Origin: Macrothele yani
Lineage: Eukaryota > Arthropoda > Arachnida > Araneae > Macrothelidae
Assembly: GCA_039090855.1 (NCBI GenBank)
Contig: CM077024.1
Location: 65,247,594-65,311,593 of the forward strand
Direction: 5' to 3'
DNA length: 64,000 nt
Below, piece after piece: positions 22,270-33,576 of this stretch (its first letter is position 1; every line of letters begins with the position of its first letter). A program made the position numbers and the translations under genes. The notes under the pieces were generated by a model. The model made no database searches, was not told where the DNA came from, and was given only the letters and a program-made list of their open reading frames with translations.

Positions 22270-23210
22270 TTCAATACAAGTGTGTATGTTCCCTAGTTTT
22301 AGTTGTGGATTTTGCACTGAATTATTAAATAAGATTTAAGAAATAATGCATTAATTTTGACTGTTGAAGGTCACAATTCTGCATTTTAGTTTTTATGTAG
22401 ATCAAGCATGCTTTTCTCCTTGTATCTCTTAAAAAAAGACCTGTTGTCTCTTGGAAAACAACTTAATATGTTAATTATGGCCAATATTGTCTTTGTATAT
22501 GGATAATATTATCATCATTAACGAAAAACTTAACAGGAATTATAGAGGATAAATCTATAAAGGCACATTACCTCTCATGTTTTTGATCACTAGATCATCG
22601 TCCTGTTGGATCTGTTGGTTTTACACTAGATTATCGCCATGAAGTCATTAATTACTAGAATTAAAGTTGGTCATTCTGTCAACTGTCCACTTCAAAAGGA
22701 ATTTCTCTAGCCAACTTGAAGTGAAAATATATCACTAAGTATACCATATTTTCCTGTTATGACGCTGTGGTGTTAAACTCAATTTTACAAACGTGTAGAT
22801 CTGAAATGCGCTATTGAACTAGGCGTGGCTTATAATCGATTTCAGTAACATTCTACCTGACATCCATGATAATAAAACAGATCATTTTGTGAATAGTTTG
22901 TGGCAGATACTGATCTGTAAAAAATATGGAGTGCCTACTTGTGATTAGCATGGCGGCCCAGCTGTTGTGCAAACAAAGTCTCAAAACCTGCATGATTATA
23001 TGTGAATAGCTAATTTAAAATCTTTATTGAGGATTAATAAATTACGCTTTAGCACCTTTTTTTTTTTATTATTCAGTTTTCTTTTTTTATCACATGGTAT
23101 GGAAGGTAAAACTGGGTTTTCTTTTTGGCTTAAAACCATAAAATTGTATGCACTATCACATGTAAAATTAGAGTGATGTTTCCTTCTTTCTAAACATGTA
23201 AATTATTATA
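22270..23210. other. Mostly unassigned, with a PLE tail fragment
   Basis: About 22530-22640 aligns on the minus strand with the PLE tail near 12187-12280 (GATGATCTAGTGATCAAAAA, then ATGAGAGGTAATGTGCC). The rest shows no gene or terminal repeat. Confidence 0.4.
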
Positions 23211-23720
23211 TAGTCCATGAGCCAGCCAAGATTTTGGTGTAATTTGGGGGTACTAATTTTCCTTTATACCACAGTTATATGGGTGTATAAGGATGACTAC
23301 AAACCATGATTGCCATCTCAAAGTTGTAACTAAGAAAAATGGCGGTGAATCCAAGATGGTGGTTGTTGGCTTTTGAAAAACAGATATACAGGGGTCGGAG
23401 TTGTCCTGAAATTGCTGATTTTTATTTTTTTGTCCTGAAATGTCCTTATTTTTGTTCTATATCCTGAAAATTTGAATGTAATCCTGAAATTTTAAGAATA
23501 AACTGTAAACCTTTGTACAGTGATTCATCATTCAGCGTTTACAAGTACCACATAAATTTAAAAAACTGGAACGAGAGTGCGTTGAGTTGCTCGTGGTGGC
23601 AGTTAAACCTTTAATAAATAAGTTTAAAAAAAAACGAGAATGAGGAAGCTCTTGAGTGACGGTGTCTCCAAGAACTGTCAGCTGCTGCACGCCATGTGAA
23701 AGCATTTCCGCTTTTGTGAG

Positions 23721-23950
23721 ATTGCTCGAGGATCTGCTTGGCACAACAAGGTTCCCGAGGATCAAACGGAAGTTACATGATTCTTATCCCGGCATTGAAA
23801 CCTCGCTTTGCTGTTGTCTTTGCGCCGCGATTGCTCGAGGATCTGCTCGGCACAACAAGGTTCCCGAGGATCAAACGGAAGTTACATGATTCTTATCCCG
23901 GCATTGAAACCTTGCTTTGCTGTTGTCTTTGCGCTGCGATTGCTCGACAT
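23721..23950 (+). repeat. 109-bp tandem duplication inside the hAT 5' region
   Basis: ATTGCTCGAGGATCTGC begins at 23721 and again at 23830, and a third truncated unit begins ATTGCTCGAC at 23939. The spacing is 109 bp each time and the units are nearly identical. The unit is more GC-rich than its surroundings. It may be part of the hAT 5' regulatory region. Confidence 0.88.
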
Positions 23951-24699
23951 ATGGCACCGCTTATCTGATGGCTTATCCCGCCACTCAGCAACCTCGCTTT
24001 GCTGTCTTTGTGTGACCCTTTGGAGGTCCTCTGTCTTTCCGATTCTTCGAAATAATAACACCATTAGTAGAGATGCCAAGTATCATGCACTTTGAATCCT
24101 CCAAAATATCTAATATATGTATTATGAAATATATATGTACTATGAATTTCTACGGATATCATGTTCAAACTATGAACTTACAGAGAAAGTGTGAAAAACT
24201 ACAGATTTTCCCAAAAATCTTGGATATTTCCATAAAATTTAATTAAAAAAAAAAAAAGTTGATCATAGTCAAATGTAGTTATTTTTGTGGTAACATCACA
24301 AAGCCGTCACACAGTAAGCATGTTTGCTCAACGGGAGTTGATGTTCTTCGCGCGCAGCGTCCTTTTGCCCATAGCGAGAGAAAATCTCTCCCTCTGTCTT
24401 TCGCAAACAGCCAAAGAAAGCATCTCACCACAACAGCAGCAGCTGCATGCATTCCCTTTTTTATCCTTATCATATTCGTCTTCAAAATTAAATATTGTAA
24501 TTAATTAATATTGATTCTCTCTAGATTATATTTTATTTAATGTTGTAAAAGTATGTACTAGTTCTGTGTGACATTGGCAAAAAGACCCCAACTCACTGGG
24601 TTTTGTTCCAGAATCCTTAGGTTGAATGACCAACTGGAAGCCTCAGCTGTGGGCTAATCCCCCACACTGATGTACTTACCTGATTAAAAAGACAAAAAG

Positions 24700-25570
24700 A
24701 AATATTAAGAATGACTCAAGTGTGGGATATGGTGGACCTACCACACTTGATAAGGACGGTCCACCACGGAATCGACCTGGACTTTCTAAACGGCGTATGA
24801 GAAAGAGATCTCGGCTGAGTGAATGTAAGATTGGTGTATGGAATACTAGAGGTATAAATGGCAAGATGAGTGAGGTGATTGAGGAGATGAATAAGTAGAG
24901 ACTGGATGTGCTGTGTGTAAGTGAAACCAAAAAGAAGGAAATCGGGGTAGAAGAAGTGAATGGCACGGTGAGTGTGTGGTCTGGAGTATTGGATAATATG
25001 AGAGGACAGGATGGTGTAGGTGTGATTTTAAGTGAAAAGATGAACAACTTGATTCACTATAGTTGCATAAGTGAGAGAATTCTCTGGATTCATTTGAAAG
25101 TGAAACTTCAGAGAATTGTAATTGTTGTAGTGTATGCTCCTTGTGACTCGGAACCTTCTGATAAGAAAGAAGATTTCTGGAATGAGCTAAAAGCTGTTTT
25201 GAGCCAGTTTGATGCTAAAAAAAAAGTTATAATAGCAGGGGATTTCAATGCTAGAGTAGGTGTGCAGAATGCAATTTCAGACAATGTTTTGGGTAAGTTT
25301 AATGATCCTTGTGTGAATGATAATGGTGAAAGATTAATTGAACTCTGCATTGAGAATGGTTTGTGTGTATCTAATACATTTTTCAACCAAAAGTATATAC
25401 ACACATATACTTGGGAAAATCGTACTCTTGGTCAAAAGAGTGTGATAGATTTTGTTGTTTACGATCAGCGTTTGAAACACTTAGTTGCTGACACCCGTGT
25501 GATGAGAGGTGCGGATGTTGGTTCTGATCATTACTTGGTAGTGTCACGAGTGAAATTTAATGTTGGTTGA
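24700..25570 (+). pseudogene. LINE A copy 1 endonuclease domain
   Basis: Apurinic-type endonuclease with VWNTRGING at the start, the catalytic glutamate in CVSETKKKE, the substrate-pocket region VVVYAPCDSEPSDKK, the catalytic IIAGDFNARVG, and the terminal GSDHYLVVSRV histidine block. An in-frame stop replaces the tyrosine of the NKYRLDVL block near 24897, so only the part from 24908 on is open. The catalytic GDFN is intact here, unlike in copy 2. It would nick target DNA to prime reverse transcription. Confidence 0.85.
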
Positions 25571-25827
25571 AGGAAAAGGAATAGGAAGAGACCCAGGATA
25601 GAAAGAATAAAGGTTGATAGGCTCCTTGAAGATCATCAGCGGTACTCTGACTTACTCAGAGAACGACTGAAGGATCTGAAGTCTGGTGAGAGGGATGTAG
25701 AAAAGAAGTGGGAATGTTTTAAGAACTGTGTAGTCACTGCTGCTAAAGAGGTCTGTGGCACCACAATAGTGGGTAACAATAGAGATGATGCTTGGTGGAA
25801 TAGTGAGATTTATGAGGCAGTAAAGAA

Positions 25828-26974
25828 GATCATATCCACGTACTGAGAGAACTAATTGAAAGAGCGAGGGAATATGAACTTCCATTGTGCATGGCTTTTA
25901 TCGATTATGAAAAAGCCTTTGATTCGGTGAAACCATCAGCAGTTACCACGGCTCTGAAATCCTGCGGTATTGAAGATGCATACATTAATATTATTAATAA
26001 CATCTATGAAAATGCAAGTGCAAAGATTCGGCTGTTTGAAAATACAATACACATAAAAATTGGAAAGGGGTGAGACAAGGTGACACCATATCTCCGAAGC
26101 TCTTTAATGCCACATTGGAAAATGTCTTTCAATCACTGAACTGGGAAAACAAAGGGATAAAGATTAATGGAGATTATCTAACCCACCTTCGTTTTGCTGA
26201 TGACGTAGTCATTTTTGCAACTACCCCATCAGAGCTGCAGAGTATGATCCAGGAACTTGCTGACAAGAGTAAAGAAGTGGGATTAAAAATGAACTTTCAG
26301 AAGACAAAAGTGATGTTCAATGCTTTTACAAGAAATGAAGATTTATGGATTGATGGAGAAAAACTGGTGATAACAAATACATATGTTTATCTTGGACAGC
26401 AGATATCAAGTGAGGGTCACATTGATGAAGAAATTAATCGGCGTACAAAACTTGCCTGGAGAGCTTTTGGAAGAAACAGCATAATTTTCAAGAGCAATAT
26501 GCCATTATGTCTTAAAAGAAAAGTGTTTGATCAATGCATCCTTCCAGTGCTTACGTATGGTGCAGAGACATGGACCTTAACTAAAAGAGACATACAAAGG
26601 CTGCAGACAACTCAAAGAAGCATGGAGAGGTGCATGCTTGGTATAACCAGGAGAGATAAGAAGAGGAACTCGTGGATCCGAAAAATGACGAGAGTGGAAG
26701 ACATCATGATCAGAGTTAAATCCCTGAAATGGCAATGGGCTGGACATACTGCCAGAAGGACAGACCATAGATGGACAGCCGAAATTTTAGATTGGATTCC
26801 AAGGGACAGGAAAAGACCCAGAAAAAGACCACATGGGAGATGGGTGGATGAAATTTGTAAATATGCGGGAGTGACATGGAGGAGACTGGCACAAGACAGA
26901 CCGTTGTGGAGGAAACTTGGGGAGACCTTCGTCCAGCAGTGGATTGATAATGGTTGACAATGATGATGATGATG
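25828..26974 (+). mobile_element. RTE LINE, 5'-truncated copy in LINE A
   Basis: Homologous to the 3' half of the minus-strand copy at 16190-18513. It ends in an ATG repeat and has an exact 6-bp duplication AAAGAA at 25822-25827 and 26975-26980. LINE A copy 2 shows the uninterrupted site near 55966. The coding part (25885-26957) has FIDYEKAFDSVK and LRFADDVVIFA and then the C-terminal WQWAGHTARRTDHRW. A one-base deletion near 26068 puts the catalytic frame out of register with the upstream part, but 295 codons after it are open. Confidence 0.92.
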
Positions 26975-28282
26975 AAAGAAAAAGAAGGAAGCCTATTTGG
27001 GGATGTTGCAAGGTAGAGTCTCTGTGGATGAATATTGCTGTAAGAAGTGTGAGGCTGCTAAGCTGGTTCGCCACAGTAGGGCAAAAAATAGGAAGGAGAA
27101 AGTGGAAAGGCATGAACTGGCTTTTTGGAAAGATAGGAAGTCCTTCTGGAAGTACATGAGACTCAGGAAAAATAGGGTAAACAAAGTTGTTAGTTGTGTG
27201 AAGAATGAGATTGGGGAAATGATATGGGAGCCCAATGAGTTAAGTGAGAGATGGGGTGAATACTTCTGTGAGTTATTAGATCAGGAGAGCAAAAATGATT
27301 CTGAGACAGATGCAGATGATGTCACAATGAAGGATGAAAGCACAGGAGGGATCTCAAGAGAAGAATAGTGTAAAGCTCTAAAATCTCTTCAGAATGGTAA
27401 GGCTCCAGGAGTTGATGGCATAACTGCAGAGATGTTGAAGTATGGTGGTGACTCTATAATTGACTGATTAACTGAAATTTGCCAGTTGTGCTGAAAGTTA
27501 GGATTGGTCCCTCAGGATTGGAAGGATGCTATTATTGTTCCCTTGTATAAGGGAAAAGGTGATCAGACTGAATGCAAGAAATATCGTGGTACATATTAGC
27601 CTACTGAGTGTGCCAGGGAAAGTGTTTAGTAAGGTTGTTGTTGAAAAAGTACGGGGTCTTACGTCATTGAAAGTGTTTGATATTCAGAGTGGTTTTATGC
27701 CTGGTAAAGGCTGCACTAACCAGATTTTTGCATTACGCATGATGATTGAAAAGTATCTGGCTGTTGGGAAGAAAGTTTTTACTGCCTTCATAGATTTAGA
27801 GAAAGCTTACGACCGAGTGAATAGGACACTCTTGTGGAAGGTATTGAATGAATATGGTGTTACTGGGAATCTACTTAATAGTGTAAAAGCCGTGTATGCT
27901 GGTAGTAGAGCTTGTGTACGAGTGAATGGTGTTTTATCAAAATGGTTTTCCATTGCTACAGGAGTTAGACCAGGGCTTTACAGAGGAAAGGGCTAGTCCG
28001 TCCCTTTGAGGAACTGAATGCCGACCCGTGTCTGAAAGGGTGGGTGGAAACCGGGTTGGCGACTTGTTTTTACGTCATCACGCTGGCCTACTCCCTCAGC
28101 TTCATTTGTAAACTTCCCTACCGGTCCAAATTTTCCTCTGTTATGGTTTTCAACGCTCGCGCCTTTTCTTGGTTTATATAGCATTTATTTCACGTTGTGT
28201 TTTGCTTAAGTTGTATACTGAGTGTTGATTTTTATTTCCGTTTTTTTTTTTAACGAAATGTCATCACGTGCTGAAATACGCA

Positions 28283-28333
28283 TATAAACACGAAAGGACA
28301 GGGCATTGTTTCCCACGTTCTTTCGTGTTTATA
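28283..28333. repeat. Inverted repeat (14-bp stem)
   Basis: TATAAACACGAAAG (28283-28296) is followed 23 nt later by its exact complement CTTTCGTGTTTATA (28320-28333). It lies in the hAT-like element, left of the Tc1 insertion. Confidence 0.85.
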
Positions 28334-28419
28334 AAAAGGATCTGTGTCGGGTTCCGATAAAGATCCTTTTTTAGGAACTATTTCAAGAAACTTTTCCGGA
28401 ACAAATTCTGCTCAATATA

Positions 28420-29801
28420 CACTGACGGGGAAAAAAATCCCAACACCACGAAAAAATAGTTGTAGAGGAATGAAATGGCGGCAATACATTTGTATAGGTA
28501 ACATATTTAATCGATTAAGGTTTCAAGATCACAGCTTATTGTAAGCGCAAGAAGAGCCATTTTAAATGTGAAATGCTGGTACATTAAAAACCGGTGTAAC
28601 CGCCAGAATGTTGAATGCAAGCACACAAACGTTCATGCATTGTGTCGTACAGGTACTGGATGTCAGTTTGTGGGATGGAGTTCCATGCCTGTTGCACTTG
28701 GTCAGTCAATACAGCGATGGTTAATGCTGGTTGGGGGTGACGCTGGAGTTGTCGTCTAATGATGTCCCATACGTGCTCGATTGGTGAAAGATCTGGGGAT
28801 CTAGCAGGCCACGGCAACATGCCGACACTCTGTAGAGCATGTTGGGTTACAACAGCGGTATGCAGGCGAGCATTATCCTGTTGGAAAACACCCCCTGGAA
28901 TGCTGTTCATGAATGGCAACACAACAGGTTGAATCACCAGACCGGCGGATAACCACGAGAGTGCTCCTGCTGTCATAGGAAATTGCTCCCCAGGCCATAA
29001 CTCCAGGTGTAGTTCCAGTGTGTCTCGGCCGCAGACAGGTTAGTTGCAGGCGCTCACCTGGCCTCCTTCTAACCAACACACGGCCATCACTGGCACCCAG
29101 GCAGAACCGGCTTTCATCAGAAAACACAACAGATCTCCACTCCGTCCTCCAATGAGCTCTAGCTTGACACCACTGACTTTGCAAACGGCAGTGGTTTGGA
29201 GTAAGTGGAAGGCATGCTACAGGGCGTCTGGCTCAGAGCTGTAATTCAAGTAACTGATTTGTAACAGTTCGTTGTGTCACTGTGGTGGCAACTGCAGCTC
29301 GAGTTGCAGACGCGGTACGATGCGCCACGGCCATACGCCATACACGGCGGTCTTCCCTCTCAGTAGTGCCACGTGGCCGGCCAGAACCCGGTCTTCTTGT
29401 GGCAGTACCTTCCCTTGACCACCGTGGCCAACAATCATGCACAGTGGCTACATTCCTGCCAAGTCGTTCTGCAATATTGCGGAAAGAAAATCCACCTTCT
29501 CATAGCCCTATTACACGACCTCGTTCAAACTCCGTGAGCTGTTGATAATAGCTTCTTCGTCTTCTTAAAGGCATTCTTGACTAACATCAACACACTACGT
29601 CGAATCTCAACGATAACTAACGCTCACGAACGTTACAGCGCGTATTTGCATGTTCTGAGGGGCGCTACTAGCTCCACACGTATGCGCCTAGCGCGAAATT
29701 TGCATAGACGTCATCTTACAGATGTACTCTCACCGCCTACCAACTGTCGTTTATCTAATACAACCCGTTCTTGGTGTTGGGATTTTTTTTTTCCGTCAGT
29801 G
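28420..29801 (-). mobile_element. Tc1-like element (youngest level of the nest)
   Basis: Inverted ends CACTGACGG followed by an A-rich run and ATCCCAACACCA (left), matched by TGGTGTTGGGAT, T-run, CCGTCAGTG (right). TA lies on both sides (28418-28419 and 29802-29803). The length is 1382 bp. It interrupts the hAT-like element at 27971-30929. Confidence 0.95.
28584..29575 (-). pseudogene. Tc1-like transposase, few lesions
   Basis: Minus strand. The N-terminus near 29440-29575 has a paired-like helix-turn-helix (SFRNIAERLGRNVATVHDCW) with one stop upstream. Next is ATRRPGSGRPRGTTEREDRR, a GRPR-type AT-hook-like linker (about 29340-29400). 28873-29184 carries WRSVVFSDESRFCLGASDGR (first aspartate). 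28584-28976 carries GGVFQQDNARLHTAVVTQHA (second aspartate) and RSPDLSPIEHVWDIIRRQ (DD34E glutamate). Frameshifts near 29220 and 28900-28970 break it, but all three catalytic residues are present in sequence. Confidence 0.92.
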
Positions 29802-30332
29802 TAATTGGGTAAGACTAATATCTGCTGGCTGTTTGACAGTACCATCATGTTCTTGGGATAATATTAAACAGTTTGAAAAAAATTTCTGTACAGTTCAAGA
29901 CAGGACCTATAAAAAAGGGAATGGTGTTATTAGGAAACTCATAAATGATCTAGAAAGACGGTTTTTATCTGCCAACAAAGGTGCTATTTGTCGGTTTTGC
30001 AGAATACGAATATTTATTCGAATTCGTTTTCTGAACAGAAATTCATTATTAGTGCGGCGCAGGAAAGTTCTGAAGAAAAGGAAGAAATAAATTAATTGAC
30101 GCAAACGCAGTAAGAAAAAACATAAGTTTTTTTTTTCATTTGGGCAATGAAGAAAACAGTTTTACATTTTGTACAATGCAAAAAACATTTTCCAGTGTGT
30201 GCAATAACGAACATACCTTCAATTCATGAAATAAATTTTTTTCACCACTTTTTAAACTCAGTGACCAGAAATCATGACAGATGCAAAATGTAAGTAAATA
30301 ATTTTTATTTTATATATTAAACAGAGTGTTTG

Positions 30333-30414
30333 AACTACTTTTGCAGAGTTTGAAGAATTCTGCAAAAGTAGTTTAAAACTTTTAAGAACTTTCTGTGTCT
30401 TAAAAGTTTTAAAC
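30333..30414. repeat. Two adjoining perfect hairpins
   Basis: AACTACTTTTGCAGA (30333-30347) pairs exactly with 30359-30373 (15 bp, 11-nt loop). GTTTAAAACTTTTAAGA (30371-30387) pairs exactly with 30398-30414 (17 bp, 10-nt loop). The second hairpin starts within the last three bases of the first. Confidence 0.95.
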
Positions 30415-31935
30415 AACTAATTTTTGTGACAGAGAGGAAAAGGTTGTAAACAAACCACTAAACTTTTCTAGGGAACTACTAAAAAAAAAAAGGAACGATA
30501 CACTGAGTTTTTGAAATCAGAAAAATATAGTTAGTATAGTAAGCAAAATACTTTTTATACTTTTTTACGAAAAAGCATTCATGACAGAAATTGTTCATTC
30601 AAAAAATTATCGCATTTATACTATTACATCAATGTTTTCTGATTTTAGGACCCAAAATCTTTAACTTTTGTTTTCGAAAAACACAATTTCTAATAACTGA
30701 GTGCGCATTGCAATACATTGCACTGTAATATGTGTAATATGCATTGCACTGTAATATATTAAATACGGCAAGAACTTTGACTGAAAGTGCCTTTCCTATG
30801 GTGCTCCTTTAAAGCACAGCTACTCATGGCTCTTGGCTTCCGAAGGGCCAGCGCAGCTACGTCATCAAGCTCAGCGGCGTGTCTCAGGTGGTGAAGCGCT
30901 AAGGACTAGCCCTTTCTTCTCAAGCCCTGAGTTAGACAAGGTTGTGTAATGTCACCATGGCTATTTAATATATTTATGGATGCATGCATGCGTGAGGCCA
31001 AAATAGATAATAGTGGTTTATGTCTTGGTGATATCCGTGTGTGCAGATTGCTGTATGCTGATGACACTGTCCTGTTGGCAGAGAGCAAAAGTGAGTTGCA
31101 GAGTATGTTGACTCGGATGCACGAAGTTTGCATGAAATTCAAACTGAGTATAAATAAGGGAAAAACCAAAGTTATGGTGTTTGAGAGAGGAATGGGTAGC
31201 ACTGAATGTAATGTAAGTATAAATGGCACTGTGATTGACCAGGTGAGTGAGTTTGTGTATTTAGGAAGCATGTTTGACAAAGAGAACAAGTTGGATGGTG
31301 AAATCAGTAGGCGAGTGAATTCTTCTTTGAAAGTCATAGCTGCTCTGGGAGGTTTTCACAGGAATGATGGGTTCTCTAGAGAGTCCTTCATGGCTGTGTA
31401 TGAAACAGTAATTGTTCCTACTCTGATGTATGGCAGTGAAACCTGGGTACTGCAGAAGAAGCATAGGAGTCGTTTGTGTGCTGGAGAAATGCGTTACTTA
31501 CGTGGTGTTTGTGGCAAGACACGATCTGATTGTGTGAGAAATGAAGATGTATTGCAGTTGTGTGATGTGAAGCAAAATGTTGTTAGCAAGGTGGAGACCA
31601 ATATGCTTCGGTGGTTTGGCCATGTTGAAAGAATGAGTGATGAAATGCTTACTAAGAAAATATTTTCAACCCAAGTGGCAGGAAGGAAAGGCAGAGGAAG
31701 GCCAAAGAAGACATGGGTGGATCAGATTCAGGAGTGTCTGCATGAGAAAAAGATTATGAGTAAGAAGTATAAAAGATCTTGTGTACGGCGTGTAATGGAT
31801 ATCAGTGAAGCACGAGTTGTATGTCAAGATCGCTGTAAATGGCGAAGTTTGATACTACAACAATAAGTAAAAATATCTGGAAGTTTGTATTTCTTTTTGG
31901 AGCTAACCTCTGAATCTCAGAGAACAGCTTAGTGA

Positions 31936-32574
31936 TATGTATGTATGATGTTAATGTAATGGTTTCTTCTGACGCTTTGAAGCGAAGCAATGTTTGTTAT
32001 GAAACACCTGCTTGTGTTTCTCTTTCTTCCTCCTGACTGTTACTACTGCACATGCATGCCAGATGTGACATATTTTCTCACACTCCTCCTTCGCTGTCAG
32101 AAGCGAGCTTTTGTTTATGTTACTACGACAGATTTGCTAAAAGCACTTTTTTTTTTCTCTTGTAAAAATGTTCTGCTAAACACAGGGGTGTTTTATTTTA
32201 CCTTGTCTGATTCACAAGAACTTTCTTCCTTAATAGCTTCTTTTTAAAGATTGCTTTCCCCAGATCATGCTTTGTTGGGAATCTTTTAATTTCAGTTTTA
32301 ATCCTTTCGTTTTTAATTTGATGATTTTATTTTCATTACTCACTTGCGTATTAAGTTGTGACATTTTATTTCCCCACATCTTAACAGAAAACTTCTATTG
32401 TGTTAATCAAATGTTGCATGAATTTTATTGTAATTTATTCTATTTGCATTGCCTTTTTATTTTATCCTTTTTTTCAGAATTGATTTATTTATGCAATTTA
32501 AAATACCTTTTTGATTAGTTTTTTGATATCATAAGCTTTAATGCTAATTTTCTAATTATCCACATAATAAAGCT
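31936..32574. other. hAT interior, no gene recognised
   Basis: Sequence between the LINE A 3' end and the first zinc-finger fragment of the hAT. T-rich, with chance open frames only. Confidence 0.4.
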
Positions 32575-32689
32575 ATGAAACCTTTCAAAGTTAATTGTTC
32601 TGTGTGTCGTTGGTCTTTGCTCCTATTGTGTTTGTCGTGTGCGAATTTACTTGTGATAGCGTCGGGTAAATGGCCACTTGCCTCTACTA

Positions 32690-32885
32690 ATATTTCCAGA
32701 TCTAAAAAGCAAAAAAGTTGTCAAAAATTCAAGGAGAGTTTTTTGCAAGAATTTCTGTGTCTAAAATCATGTCGGGTATCCGAAAACCATGGGTTTTGTT
32801 CCCTGTGTACATTTGATTTTTCAATCGCACACGGATGAAAAGACGATTGCGGTCGGCATTTTCACTCTAAAAAACAGGCGGAATA
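32690..32885 (+). pseudogene. BED-like zinc-finger fragment of a hAT protein
   Basis: Encodes CQKFKESFLQEF, then HGFCSLCTFDFSIAHG (the CxxC pair). After one stop comes KDDCGRHFHSKKQ, supplying the two histidine-type ligands. This is the N-terminal DNA-binding finger seen in the same hAT family as the gene at 33577. It may be a duplicated first exon or the remains of a second copy, because another finger follows about 0.9 kb downstream. Confidence 0.55.
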
Positions 32886-33576
32886 ACCATAAGTGTGCGG
32901 CATCACACACTTTTGGCATAACATATTTATTAATATAACATTAAAAGGCAAAGTTGAAATGGTATGTATTTTTTGTGTATTTACTAAGTTTTTTTTTTCC
33001 ATTTTAACGGTACTTAGGTATGTTACAAAAATTATCCAAGCATTGTCCTCCATCCAGATTAAAATGTAGCAGTGCACTCTGGGAAATATGCATGCTACCC
33101 TGCAAATTTTAATGTGGAAACTTGACTTCACTATGGAAAAACTATGCGCGCCACTCATATGGACTACTGATAACTTCCTTCAGATGTTGACATCTCTGCA
33201 CTAGCAAAATTCGATTGTTCTCGGCATTTTGCCGTAAAAAATTCTGTAATTTTGTTTGGATTTTTGCCCTAATTTGTTGTGCCGAGACACTTGTTGACCA
33301 GTGCCCTCCATAGGAAGAGGCGGAGTTTAAAGTATTGATCACTTTGATTTATGTGTAGCTGTGACTTTTTCCTGTGCCCTGAAACCAAAACCATAACTGA
33401 AACGACAGAGCTCTAAACAGAGAACATGCCACACTACAAGGATGTTTTTCTTGGTTGATGTATACGAGTGTCGTCTTTTTTGTACCAACTGTTTTCTGCT
33501 GTTTTTGTGGTACTGTGTCAAATTTGATAACAAACAGCATATTCCATTATCCATCTTGTTTAAGTTCTTATTGAAA

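Larger units (their letters stand above)
27971..30929. mobile_element. hAT-like non-autonomous element carrying a Tc1
   Basis: Starts CAGGGCTTTACAGAGG and ends with the inverted counterpart TTCTTCTCAAGCCCTG. Inner inverted blocks share AAAGGGCTAGTCC (left 27987-27999, right complement 30903-30915). A perfect 8-bp duplication, AGTTAGAC, flanks it at 27963-27970 and 30930-30937, and LINE A copy 2 has a single AGTTAGAC at the same place (about 56952). Removing the Tc1 leaves about 1.58 kb with no transposase, only strong hairpins. It is a mid-sized non-autonomous hAT. Confidence 0.92.
26981..31866 (+). pseudogene. LINE A copy 1 reverse transcriptase, split by an insertion
   Basis: Segments 26997-27368 (connector) and 27526-27970 contain QSGFMPGKGCTNQIFALR and AFIDLEKAYDRVNRTLLWKV. 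The ORF is cut after GVR by the element at 27971-30929. It resumes at 30938-31866 with CVMSPWLFNIFMDACMREA-like residues, the catalytic LLYADDTVLLAESK, the thumb block FVYLGSMFDKENKLDGEISR, and the C-terminal NMLRWFGHVERM and GRPKKTWVDQIQ. Stops at 27366, 27467 and 27494 show decay before or after the insertion. RT and endonuclease order fits RTE-group elements. Confidence 0.87.
24558..31935 (+). mobile_element. RTE-group LINE 'A', copy 1, with nested insertions
   Basis: Aligns end to end with copy 2 (51643-57980) except that it lacks about 95 bp at the 5' end. It contains two extra inserts: 25828-26974 and 27971-30929. The 3' end is a short TATG repeat (31935). Own length is about 3.3 kb. 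A clear target duplication was not found at this copy. It sits inside the hAT. Confidence 0.88.

Noticed and set aside
24676..25047. Minus-strand open frame, repeated at 51866-52240
   Set aside because: Antisense of the LINE A endonuclease start; the repetition reflects LINE A itself.
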